This document shows positions 1-7,736 of a DNA stretch of 9,943 nucleotides, in pieces; positions within the stretch are counted from its first letter, which is position 1; each line of letters begins with the position of its first letter. The position numbers and the translations under genes were made by a program. Below the pieces are notes generated by a model. The model was not told the origin of the DNA. It saw nothing but the letters and a program-made list of their open reading frames with translations, and made no database searches. The DNA lies in assembly GCA_030615475.1 (NCBI GenBank), contig JAUWZF010000022.1:1-9943 (forward strand), written 5' to 3'. Origin of the DNA: Dehalococcoidales bacterium. GTDB taxonomy: Bacteria; Chloroflexota; Dehalococcoidia; Dehalococcoidales; RBG-16-60-22.

Positions 1-1590
1 ACCTTCTCCATGCTGGGACTGGTCCTTTCGGACAACCTGCTGTTCACCTTCGTGTTCTGGGAGATGGTCGGCCTCTGCTCCTATCTCCTCATCGGCTTCT
101 GGTATCACCGGAAATCGGCCGCCGACGCCGCCAAGAAAGCGTTTATCGTCACCAGAATCGGCGACTTCGGTTTCCTGGCGGCAATATTGCTTCTGTTTTC
201 TAACACTGGCACCTTTGACATCGCCACCCTGATTGAGAAAGCTCCTGCCCTTGCTGCAGTAAGCTTCTTGGGTGCATCAGCACTAACCTGGGCAGCCGTT
301 GGTATCTTTGCTGGGGCTATCGGCAAGAGCGCCCAGTTCCCGCTCCACGTTTGGCTGCCGGATGCCATGGAAGGCCCGACACCGGTCAGCGCCCTCATCC
401 ATTCCGCCACGATGGTCTGTGCCGGTGTTTTCCTGGTGGCACGCACCATGCCACTCTTCGTGTTCTCGACCGAAGCGATTACTCTCGTCGCCGTTATCGG
501 CGGCTTTACGGCTATCTTTGCCGCCACGATGGGACTGACCGCTAACGACATCAAGCGTGTATTGGCGTATTCCACCATCAGCCAGATTGGTTACATGATG
601 TTGGGGCTGGGGGCGGTCGGCATGGCTGTGGCAGAAGAGGGCCACATCAGTGTAGAAATCGCCAAGGCAGGCGTGGCTATCGGCATGTTCCATCTCTTCA
701 CGCATGCCTTTTTCAAGTCCCTGCTCTTTCTGGGAGCGGGCAGTGTCAGTCACTCCACCGGTACCTTCGACATGCGACGGATGGGCGGCCTGCGCAAGAC
801 GATGCCCTGGACGTACGCCACATTCCTCATCGGCTCGCTGAGCCTGGCAGGCATCTGGCCCCTGGCCGGCTTCTGGAGCAAGGACGAGATACTGGTCAGC
901 GCCATGGCGAGCCAGCCGGTGCTGTTCTGGCTGGCCCTGATAACCGTGTTCCTGACGGCCTTCTACATGTTCCGCGCCATCTTCATGACCTTCCACGGCA
1001 CATACCGCGGCGGCGCTACCGATGACGGCGTTGACCACAGCCATACCCATGAATCACCACCGATAATGGTGGGGCCCCTGGTATTCCTGGCTATCCTGGC
1101 TATAGGCGCCGGCTGGTGGAACCTTACCGGTGGTTTCAATGAATTTATGGGATATCACGGCGGACATGCGCCGGAAGGTATCATCGCAGGGCTATTTGCC
1201 CCCTTCACGCATACCCTGCCGTTAGCCGCTCTGATAGTAGGTCTCTTCGGCATATTCATGGCGTATGTCGTTTATTGCGGTAAATGGTTAAAGGCCGAGA
1301 CGCTGGGCAGGGTATTCGGCCCGCTTTATACGCTGGTCTTCCGCAAGTACTTCTTCGACGAGCTTTATGAAAACATTATCGTGAAGCTGGTTCTGATTAA
1401 AGGACTGTTTACCGGCTTCTCATTATTTGACAGCAAAGGCGTCGACGGGGCAGTCAACGGAGTGTCCGAGGTCGTCATGAGCGGCGGCCGCGCCATCCGG
1501 CAAGCCCAGACGGGGCAGCTGCAGCTCTACGGACTGTTCATCGGCATCGGGATAGCTATTATCAGTATTTGTGTGTTTATATTCGGATAA
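1..1590 (+). CDS. nuoL: NADH-quinone oxidoreductase subunit L (NuoL), 5' end missing
   Basis: This is the largest antiporter-like membrane subunit of respiratory complex I, which couples NADH or other electron-donor oxidation and quinone reduction to proton translocation. The frame is open from base 1, so the ATG at 10 is internal. The 529 visible residues correspond to the family from just before TM5, leaving roughly 110 N-terminal residues outside the window. Numbering from that internal Met, the segment FWEMVGLCSYLLIGF carries the conserved TM5 Glu (E18), and AIGKSAQFPLHVWLPDAMEG carries the pumping Lys (K106), followed by TPVSALIHSATMV. The segment DIKRVLAYSTISQIGYM and a His-rich loop (DHSHTHE) are also typical. 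The C-terminus has the GVDGAVNG and QTGQLQLY motifs that precede the last helix after the long lateral helix. It is followed after 21 bp by nuoM. No defect is seen. Identity is very secure. Confidence 0.97.
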   Translation, partial: TFSMLGLVLSDNLLFTFVFWEMVGLCSYLLIGFWYHRKSAADAAKKAFIVTRIGDFGFLAAILLLFSNTGTFDIATLIEKAPALAAVSFLGASALTWAAVGIFAGAIGKSAQFPLHVWLPDAMEGPTPVSALIHSATMVCAGVFLVARTMPLFVFSTEAITLVAVIGGFTAIFAATMGLTANDIKRVLAYSTISQIGYMMLGLGAVGMAVAEEGHISVEIAKAGVAIGMFHLFTHAFFKSLLFLGAGSVSHSTGTFDMRRMGGLRKTMPWTYATFLIGSLSLAGIWPLAGFWSKDEILVSAMASQPVLFWLALITVFLTAFYMFRAIFMTFHGTYRGGATDDGVDHSHTHESPPIMVGPLVFLAILAIGAGWWNLTGGFNEFMGYHGGHAPEGIIAGLFAPFTHTLPLAALIVGLFGIFMAYVVYCGKWLKAETLGRVFGPLYTLVFRKYFFDELYENIIVKLVLIKGLFTGFSLFDSKGVDGAVNGVSEVVMSGGRAIRQAQTGQLQLYGLFIGIGIAIISICVFIFG

Positions 1591-1597
1591 TATTGAC

Positions 1598-1603
1598 AGG
1601 AGA
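1598..1603 (+). promoter_or_regulatory. Shine-Dalgarno site setting the nuoM TTG start
   Basis: AGGAGA lies 8 nt upstream of TTG 1612. No ATG or GTG in the nuoM frame lies near it, so it supports the TTG start. Confidence 0.8.
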
Positions 1604-1611
1604 TAGTATAG

Positions 1612-3105
1612 TTGGAATTTAATTACCTGACGATCATACTCTTCCTGCCGGCGGTGGGGGCGATTATTATCGCCCTCATATCCAGGAAAGATGACGCGCT
1701 TATCAAGCGCGTGGCCGCCATCTTCACCGGCATTCCGCTGATTCTGGCAATATGCCTCTTTGTCGCTTTCGACCGCTCAACGGGCGCGGCAGGAGTAATC
1801 CAGTTCGAGGAGAAGTACCTGTGGATAACCCAGCTCAACGCCCACTACCACCTGGGCGTGGACGGATTGAGCATGCCCCTGGTACTGCTGACATGCTTCC
1901 TCGGATTCCTGGTGGTACTTATCTCGTGGAAAGTCCACGACCGACCGCGCCAGTTCTTCGCCTGGTTGCTGCTGCTGGAAACCAGCATCATCGGTGTTTT
2001 CGTCTCCCTCGACCTGCTGCTCTTCTTCGTCATGTGGGAGATAGAGGTCATCCCGATGTACTTCCTGATATCCATCTGGGGCTCGGGACGCCGGGAGTAT
2101 TCGGCCATCAAGTATGTCCTCTACACGCTGTTCGGCAGCGCCTTTATGCTGGCGGGCATCCTCAGCCTGTACTTTACCACCGGCAGCCTGAGCATGGTGG
2201 ATATCTCCAACCAGGGCCTGGGCATGGTGCAATCGATTATGCCGGCGGCGGCTATCTTCTGGCTGCTGTTCATCGGCTTCGCCGTGAAGCTGCCGATGTT
2301 CCCGTTCCATACATGGTTGCCCGACGCCCATACCGACGCCCCTACCGCCGTCAGCGTCATCCTGGCCGGCGTATTAATCAAGATGGGTGGCTACGGGATG
2401 ATTCGACTCTGTGTCGGCATGTTCCCGGGGCCCGCTCAACAATACGCGCAGATATTGATAATACTGGCGTTAATCGGCATTATCTACGGTGCGGCGGTAA
2501 CCCTGATGCAGACCGATATCAAGAGGATGATTGCGTACAGCAGCATCAGCCACATGGGCTACGTGCTTCTCGGCATCTTCGCTCTGAGTCAGGTAAGCCT
2601 GACCGGCGCCGCTCTGCAGATGTTCAGCCACGGCATCATCACCGGACTCCTCTTTGCCATGGCCGGACTGGTGATACACAACATCAAAGTACGCGACCTG
2701 CGCAAGCTGGGCGGACTGGCGCGGCAGGTGCCGATTATCACGGCCGTCTTTTCCGTCGCGGGGCTGGCCGCTCTGGGGCTGCCCACCACCAGCGGCTTCG
2801 TCGCCGAGTTTCTCATCTTCCTCGGCGCTTTCAACAGCACTGCCGTTCCCTACGCGCAGGTGTATACCATCATTGCGATTATCGGCGTCGTTCTGACGGC
2901 CGGCTACATACTGTGGATGCTGCAGCAGGCATTTTTCGGTCCGGTAAAAGAGGAATTTAACGGAGTTAAGGACGCCGACGGACTGGAGAAGTTCTACATG
3001 TTCGTCCTGGTGGCGGTGATTATGCTGGTGGGTATCTACCCGGCCATATTAACGGATGTCTTTAAACTCGGCATTACACCCATAGCGGGCCTGTTTGGCG
3101 GCTAG
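1612..3105 (+). CDS. nuoM: NADH-quinone oxidoreductase subunit M (NuoM)
   Basis: This is the second antiporter-like proton-pumping subunit of complex I, an integral membrane protein of about 14 helices. At 497 residues it is close to the usual length of about 500. The start is TTG, chosen because of AGGAGA 8 nt upstream and because the N-terminus then begins with the expected first helix. The segment FFVMWEIEVIPMYFLI holds the conserved TM5 Glu (E143), and GFAVKLPMFPFHTWLPDAH holds the TM7 Lys (K226) and His 233. These are followed by DAPTAVSVILAGVLIKMGGYG with K257. MQTDIKRMIAYSSISHMGY matches the region shared by NuoL, M and N. nuoL ends 21 bp upstream and nuoN starts 22 bp downstream, so the three are surely one operon. 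The protein appears intact with all channel residues in place. Confidence 0.97.
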   Translation: MEFNYLTIILFLPAVGAIIIALISRKDDALIKRVAAIFTGIPLILAICLFVAFDRSTGAAGVIQFEEKYLWITQLNAHYHLGVDGLSMPLVLLTCFLGFLVVLISWKVHDRPRQFFAWLLLLETSIIGVFVSLDLLLFFVMWEIEVIPMYFLISIWGSGRREYSAIKYVLYTLFGSAFMLAGILSLYFTTGSLSMVDISNQGLGMVQSIMPAAAIFWLLFIGFAVKLPMFPFHTWLPDAHTDAPTAVSVILAGVLIKMGGYGMIRLCVGMFPGPAQQYAQILIILALIGIIYGAAVTLMQTDIKRMIAYSSISHMGYVLLGIFALSQVSLTGAALQMFSHGIITGLLFAMAGLVIHNIKVRDLRKLGGLARQVPIITAVFSVAGLAALGLPTTSGFVAEFLIFLGAFNSTAVPYAQVYTIIAIIGVVLTAGYILWMLQQAFFGPVKEEFNGVKDADGLEKFYMFVLVAVIMLVGIYPAILTDVFKLGITPIAGLFGG

Positions 3106-3112
3106 AATAATT

Positions 3113-3120
3113 AAAGGAGA
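3113..3120 (+). promoter_or_regulatory. Shine-Dalgarno site setting the nuoN TTG start
   Basis: AAAGGAGA lies 7 nt upstream of TTG 3128 and just after the nuoM stop. It is a strong match to the 16S rRNA tail and supports the non-ATG start. Confidence 0.8.
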
Positions 3121-3127
3121 GTAGGAT

Positions 3128-4588
3128 TTGAATCTGGAGCTGTTCATACCAGAGATAACGCTGGCGGTTTTTGCCGTGCTGGTAATCCTGCTTGACCTGT
3201 TCGTGAAGCAGAAGGCCTGGCTGGTCAAGGTTAGCCTGTCCGGGCTGGTCATCGCCGGCGGCGTCACGGCAGCCATGTGGGGGGACGACTCCACCGCCAT
3301 CTTCAACAACATGCTGGCCGTGGACAGCTTCGCCCTGTTCTTCAAGCTGCTGTTCGCGGGAATCGCCTTCCTGGTTATCCTGGCTTCCACCGATTATATT
3401 GCCAAGTTTGCCCGCTTTCAGGGTGAATATTATGCCCTGATTCTCCTCTCGACGCTGGGCATGATGCTCATGGCGGCCACCGCCGACCTGATTTCTCTCT
3501 ATATCGCGCTGGAGCTTACCAGCATCTCTCTCTACGTACTGGTCGGCTTCCTTAAAGACCGCAAATCGACCGAGGCCTCGCTGAAGTACCTGCTGTTGGG
3601 GGCGATAGCCTCGGCGGTACTGCTCTACGGCATGGCGCTCGTTTTCGGCTTTACCGGGCAGACGCAGCTGGGAGCGATTGCCATGTCCATTCAATCGATG
3701 TCGCTGGACAACGTCCTGGCCAGTCCGGCGCTGCTGATGGGCATCGTCATGCTGATAGCCGGATTCGGCTTCAAGATCGCCGCCGTCCCCTTCCAGATGT
3801 GGGTGCCTGACGTTTATGAGGGCGCGCCGACGCCGGTAACCGCCTATCTCTCCGTGGCCAGCAAGGCCGCCGGATTCGCCCTTATCCTGCGCGTCTTTTA
3901 CTCCGCCTTCGGCATACCGGAGTGGCTGAGCATGAACTGGGGCATGATATTTGCCGCGCTGGCGGTCATCAGCATGATTATCGGTAATGTCGTGGCCATT
4001 CCCCAGACCAATATCAAACGCATGCTGGGGTACTCCAGCATCGCCCAGGCGGGCTACCTCATGGTGGGGCTGGCTACGCTCGGCTTCGCTTCGGCATCAA
4101 GTATTCTGGGGCAGAGCACTATCCTCTTCTTCCTGGCCAGCTATGCTCTGACCAACCTGGGGGCCTTTATCGCCGTCATCGCCATTTCCAACAAGATCAA
4201 TAGCGATGATATTGCCGACTTTACCGGCATGGGCAAGCGGGCACCGTTACTGGCATTGGCTCTAACCTTATGCCTGATTTCGCTCATCGGCATGCCGCCG
4301 GCGGCCGGGTTCATGGCCAAGTTTTATATCTTCAGCGCCGCCGTGCAGAACGACCTGCTGTGGCTGGTGGTTATCGCCGTGCTCAACAGCGTTATCTCAG
4401 CCTACTATTATCTCCGCGTGGTCAAGGTCATGTGGCTCGGGGAAGCAGCCTCCGAGGAGAAGGTGCCGTCCTCCGGCGCGCCGAGACTGGCATTATTCCT
4501 CTGCTGCCTGGGCGTCCTGTTGCTCGGTATTATCCCCGGCCTGGTCATGAGACTGGCCGAGATTGCCGGCAACCTGTTTGCCTTTTAA
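3128..4588 (+). CDS. nuoN: NADH-quinone oxidoreductase subunit N (NuoN)
   Basis: This is the third antiporter-like subunit of complex I, sitting between NuoM and the small NuoA/J/K/H subunits in the membrane arm. At 486 residues it has the usual length. It starts at TTG behind AAAGGAGA. The segment LISLYIALELTSISLYVLVGF contains the conserved TM5 Glu (E129). GFGFKIAAVPFQMWVPDVYEGAPTP, a NuoN hallmark, contains the TM7 Lys (K216), and SVASKAAGF contains K246. PQTNIKRMLGYSSIAQAGYLMVG and GMPPAAGFMAKFYIF are further family motifs. It is the last nuo gene of the operon, as is common, since nuoN usually closes nuoA-N clusters. No hairpin terminator is visible in the 91 bp after it, so transcription may continue into the permease gene. 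Confidence 0.97.
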   Translation: MNLELFIPEITLAVFAVLVILLDLFVKQKAWLVKVSLSGLVIAGGVTAAMWGDDSTAIFNNMLAVDSFALFFKLLFAGIAFLVILASTDYIAKFARFQGEYYALILLSTLGMMLMAATADLISLYIALELTSISLYVLVGFLKDRKSTEASLKYLLLGAIASAVLLYGMALVFGFTGQTQLGAIAMSIQSMSLDNVLASPALLMGIVMLIAGFGFKIAAVPFQMWVPDVYEGAPTPVTAYLSVASKAAGFALILRVFYSAFGIPEWLSMNWGMIFAALAVISMIIGNVVAIPQTNIKRMLGYSSIAQAGYLMVGLATLGFASASSILGQSTILFFLASYALTNLGAFIAVIAISNKINSDDIADFTGMGKRAPLLALALTLCLISLIGMPPAAGFMAKFYIFSAAVQNDLLWLVVIAVLNSVISAYYYLRVVKVMWLGEAASEEKVPSSGAPRLALFLCCLGVLLLGIIPGLVMRLAEIAGNLFAF

Positions 4589-4601
4589 TCAACCATCACC
4601 C

Positions 4602-4630
4602 TTGTCAGCTTCCTCATCTTACCCTATAAT
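4602..4630 (+). promoter_or_regulatory. Near-consensus sigma70-type promoter for the RND permease
   Basis: TTGTCA (4602-4607) and TATAAT (4625-4630) are separated by exactly 17 bp. The -10 is perfect and the -35 differs from TTGACA only at positions 4 and 5. Transcription would start near 4636-4638, giving a leader of about 43 nt to the TTG at 4680. It lies wholly in the nuoN-permease gap. Promoter activity is inferred from the match alone. Confidence 0.72.
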
Positions 4631-4667
4631 AGAACTGATTATCCCCACTGGCACCAGGTAGCACGGT

Positions 4668-4672
4668 AAGGA
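4668..4672 (+). promoter_or_regulatory. Shine-Dalgarno site setting the permease TTG start
   Basis: AAGGA lies 7 nt upstream of TTG 4680. It fixes the start at the residue that gives a short basic N-terminus followed directly by the first membrane helix. Confidence 0.7.
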
Positions 4673-4679
4673 ATATCCG

Positions 4680-6860
4680 TTGAAAAGAATCGCCGGTTTT
4701 ATCTACGACCACGCAAAACTCATCATTGTCCTGGTTGTCGTCCTCAACCTTGTTTCTCTGGCATCCCTGTTCCGCTTCAACCTGGATACAGACTTCCTCG
4801 CCTTTTTCTCCAAGGGGAACCCGAAAGCGGACGAATACCACCAGCTTAACGCCAAATACCAGAGCGGCGAGACTATCTCCGTACTTATCGAAGGGGACGG
4901 TTCTCTCCTCGATAAAGAAAGCCTCCTGGAAGTCTTCCATCTTCAGAACCAGATAGAAGCCATCGACGGTGTGGCTAAGGTGCAGGGCTTTATCCCGCCG
5001 GAAATGATAGCCGGGGCCGGCGTTACCGGAGTCGATGAAGCTTTCATAGAGGAGCAGTACGATACCCTTAGAGACTTCATCGAAAACAGGTATTTCCTTA
5101 CCGACCAGTTTTTAACAGAAGACGGCCGTAACGGCGTCCTTATCGCCAGCCTCGCGGTGGACACTCCCGCCGATAAGGTTATCGACTCGCTAACAGAACT
5201 CGGTGAGGATAGTCCCCTGAGCCTTTCCCTGGCCGGCAACGAGGTGATAAAGGACACCATATGGGGATACCTCATAACGATACTCTGCATACTCCCGCCC
5301 TGCGCCATCGTCCTGGTGCTCCTGGTCTTCCGCTACGTTTTGAAAAGCTTCCGCTTCACCATCCTGTCCATGATTCCGGCCTGGTTCGCCGCGCTCTGGA
5401 CTTTCGGGACCATATTCTGGAGCGGTCAGGACTTGAACCTGTTAACCGTACTGAGTCCGCTCTTCATTCTTGTCATGGGTTCGGCTTACGGCCTGCACTA
5501 TACGAGCCACTTCCTGGATAACATTAACACCTACACGGACCGCCGTGAGCTGACGATAGCGACGCTGAGGATGGTGGGCACGCCCATATTCCTGGCGACG
5601 ATAACCACCATGGCCGGTTTCGCCTCCCTGGCCTGGACGGAAGTAGTGCCGATGCGGCACATGGGTATTTTCGTTACCCTGGGCATCGGCTACGCCGGGT
5701 TCATCGCACTATTTTTCCTGCCGGCGGTACTGTCCAGATCAAAGCTAACGGCGAAAGCCCCGCAGGCAAAAGACGCCTGGCTTAATAACTTCGTACTGAA
5801 AGCATCCCGGCAGAGGGTGCTGGTTTCCGTTATCTTCGCGGCTATCCTGGTGGTTTCCGTCGTCTATATACCCAGACTCCATGTGGAATCGAACACCCTG
5901 GCGTACTTTAAAGAGAGTTCAGAAATAAGGCAGACCTTTGCCCACATTGAAAAGAGCTTCGGCAGCGCGATACCCCTCACCGGGGAGATAGCCTCCGCGC
6001 AGGGGCAGGCAGCCCTGCTGGATGCCGCGTTTGCTAACGAAGTACTGGAAATCGAGAGGGAGCTCGAGAGCCTTCCCGGTATCAAGAGCGCTTTCTCCGT
6101 CTTCGACCTGCTCGTGGGAATCAACAATATGGCCACGGGAGAGAATGCCTATCCCTCAAATCCGGCGTTCACCCGCATGATGCTCTCCCAGATAAGCAGT
6201 CAGGAAATGGGCAGCTGGGCATCCGACGACGGCTTTAAAATGATAGTGAAGACCGAAGGACTGGACTCCGAAGATATAGAACATCTTGACAGGTTCGTGA
6301 GTGAGCACAGCGACACGATACGGATTATCACCGGCATGCCGGTGCTCTTCAACGAGATGAATAAACTCGTCATCAGGAGTCAGATACAGAGCCTGGGCCT
6401 GGCGCTGGTACTGATTTTCATCATGCTCTGGGTGACGCTGCGCCGCATCACGGCCGCCCTGGCGGGCCTGTTGCCCATTGCCCTTACCATCGGCGCTATC
6501 ATGGGTATGCTGTCGATAACCGGCTTCCACCTTAACATGATGAGCGCCAACCTGTCCGCCATCTCCATCGGCGTCGGTGTGGACTATTCCATCCACCTTC
6601 TTTCCGGTATTTACTATTACCGTACACGCGGTATGAACCGGGAGGAGTCTGTAAATGCGGCTTTAGCCACGGTATCCCGTCCGGTGCTGGCCAACGCCTT
6701 CGGCCTGGCTATCGGACTTTCGGCCCTCTTTTTCTCGCCGCTGCGTATCCATACGCAGGCGGCATCGGTCATGTGGGTAGCCATGGTTGTCTCTTCAATG
6801 GCGGCCCTGCTGCTGGTACCGCAATTCTACGCGAGTAGAAAAAAGGCGAAAAAAGCATAG
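4680..6860 (+). CDS. RND superfamily permease, MMPL / HAE3 type
   Basis: This is a secondary transporter of the RND superfamily, probably driven by the proton gradient. HAE3-type members typically move hydrophobic or amphiphilic molecules such as lipids; the substrate here cannot be read. The 726-residue protein shows two repeats. The first has TM1 (about 14-32), an outer-face domain (33-195) and five further helices to about 352. The second has TM7 (about 380-397), a second outer domain (398-565) and five helices to about 717. A basic tail, KKAKK, ends the protein. The second repeat carries the canonical GVGVDYSIHL, with Asp 635 as the likely proton-relay residue. The equivalent segment of the first repeat, MGSAYGLHYTSHF, has His 273 at the Asp position. 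It has its own promoter and a TTG start. No membrane-fusion protein or outer-membrane channel gene adjoins it, consistent with a stand-alone HAE3 permease. The family is secure, the function is not. Confidence 0.9.
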   Translation: MKRIAGFIYDHAKLIIVLVVVLNLVSLASLFRFNLDTDFLAFFSKGNPKADEYHQLNAKYQSGETISVLIEGDGSLLDKESLLEVFHLQNQIEAIDGVAKVQGFIPPEMIAGAGVTGVDEAFIEEQYDTLRDFIENRYFLTDQFLTEDGRNGVLIASLAVDTPADKVIDSLTELGEDSPLSLSLAGNEVIKDTIWGYLITILCILPPCAIVLVLLVFRYVLKSFRFTILSMIPAWFAALWTFGTIFWSGQDLNLLTVLSPLFILVMGSAYGLHYTSHFLDNINTYTDRRELTIATLRMVGTPIFLATITTMAGFASLAWTEVVPMRHMGIFVTLGIGYAGFIALFFLPAVLSRSKLTAKAPQAKDAWLNNFVLKASRQRVLVSVIFAAILVVSVVYIPRLHVESNTLAYFKESSEIRQTFAHIEKSFGSAIPLTGEIASAQGQAALLDAAFANEVLEIERELESLPGIKSAFSVFDLLVGINNMATGENAYPSNPAFTRMMLSQISSQEMGSWASDDGFKMIVKTEGLDSEDIEHLDRFVSEHSDTIRIITGMPVLFNEMNKLVIRSQIQSLGLALVLIFIMLWVTLRRITAALAGLLPIALTIGAIMGMLSITGFHLNMMSANLSAISIGVGVDYSIHLLSGIYYYRTRGMNREESVNAALATVSRPVLANAFGLAIGLSALFFSPLRIHTQAASVMWVAMVVSSMAALLLVPQFYASRKKAKKA

Positions 6861-6874
6861 TAAACAGATACGAT

Positions 6875-6933
6875 AAAGCCCAGCCTCAATATGAGCTGGC
6901 GATTTTACGCTTTACCCAAACAGGCCGGGCTTT
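6875..6933. terminator. Possible two-way terminator between convergent genes
   Basis: The bases at 6875-6885 (AAAGCCCAGCC) pair with 6923-6933 (GGCCGGGCTTT), 11 positions with one mismatch. The 37-nt loop contains a smaller hairpin, CCAGC/GCTGG (6880-6884 with 6895-6899), that competes for some of the same bases. It lies in the only gap between the plus-strand permease and the minus-strand SDR gene, where both units must end. The flanking T runs are short in both directions, so an intrinsic terminator is plausible but weak. Nothing else is evident in this 102-bp gap. Confidence 0.5.
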
Positions 6934-6962
6934 AATATCTTAATAAGCGAGACAGAAAACCC

Positions 6963-7700
6963 TTACTCCACCTTGCCGAACTTTTCTTCCAGGGCGGCCT
7001 TGTCCCATATCTTGCCGGTTACCTCCTGAGGGTCGGTGCCCGCCAGCATGGCCGGGTATTTCTGCCAGATAATCGGCTCTTCATAGTCGCTGGTGTCCCG
7101 TCCCTCCATGAATTCCATGACCACCTCGGTCTTGACGAAGTAGGGGCGGATGCAGGTTATAGCGATGCCCATTTCCCGCCGCATCTCCCGGGCCAGGCCG
7201 AGGGTGAAGCGCTCCACACCAGCCTTGGTGACGCCGTAAGCGACGTTCATGCGTATCTGGTGGGCCAGTATCGAGGACACGTTGATAATCATGCCGCTTT
7301 TCTTTTCCAGCATGTGCGGCAGGACCACCTTACTGCAGAGGAACGTCCCGTCCAGGTTTACGGAGAGAATCAGCCGCCACCTGCGGTAAGGCAGATTAAG
7401 GAAGGAGTCCTGGGCGGTAACGCCGGCATTATTCACCAGCACGTCAATCTTACCGAACTTCTCCAGCGCTTGATTGACGATATTATTGACATCATCCTCG
7501 ACGGTGATATCTCCACCCAGGGACAGAGTCTTACTGCCGAGTTTCTCAATCTCCCCGGCGGTTTCCGTCAGCTTGCTGTCATCCGTCACGCGGTCGCATA
7601 TCACCAGGTCGGCCCCGGCCTCGGCCATACCGAGGGCGATGGACTTTCCCAGGCCCTGTCTGGCCCCGGTAACAATGGCAACCTTACCCTTCAAAGACAT
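6963..7700 (-). CDS. Short-chain dehydrogenase/reductase (classical SDR, NAD-type signature)
   Basis: This is a soluble Rossmann-fold oxidoreductase of the classical SDR family, interconverting a hydroxyl and a carbonyl group. Its 245 residues match the usual 245-260. The cofactor motif is TGARQGLG (11-18) and the NNAG motif is at 90-93. The catalytic tetrad is complete: Asn 115, Ser 142, Tyr 155 and Lys 159 (YGVTK). Asp 36 at the end of beta2 (VICDR) favours NAD(H) over NADP(H). The C-terminus after RPYFVKTE does not resemble the usual FabG ending: it lacks the TGxxxxVDGG segment and ends in a charged stretch, so the substrate pocket is probably different. AAGGAGG 7 nt upstream of the ATG gives a strong start. 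It is the last gene of the minus-strand unit, 36 bp behind the other SDR, and the neighbouring thiolase suggests hydroxyacyl- or alicyclic-type substrates. The exact substrate is unknown. Confidence 0.92.
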   Translation of the reverse strand: MSLKGKVAIVTGARQGLGKSIALGMAEAGADLVICDRVTDDSKLTETAGEIEKLGSKTLSLGGDITVEDDVNNIVNQALEKFGKIDVLVNNAGVTAQDSFLNLPYRRWRLILSVNLDGTFLCSKVVLPHMLEKKSGMIINVSSILAHQIRMNVAYGVTKAGVERFTLGLAREMRREMGIAITCIRPYFVKTEVVMEFMEGRDTSDYEEPIIWQKYPAMLAGTDPQEVTGKIWDKAALEEKFGKVE

Positions 7701-7736
7701 CTCAGTGCCTCCTTCTTTTATAAGTCGGGTTATCGT

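Noticed and set aside
283..1050. Minus-strand open frame of 255 codons opposite nuoL
   Set aside because: It is antisense to the conserved nuoL core with no domain or start signals. Similar shadows opposite nuoN and the permease were rejected for the same reason.
1752..2960. Plus-strand open frame of 402 codons inside nuoM in another frame
   Set aside because: nuoM in its own frame has every family motif. The alternative translation is Arg/Pro/His-rich noise.
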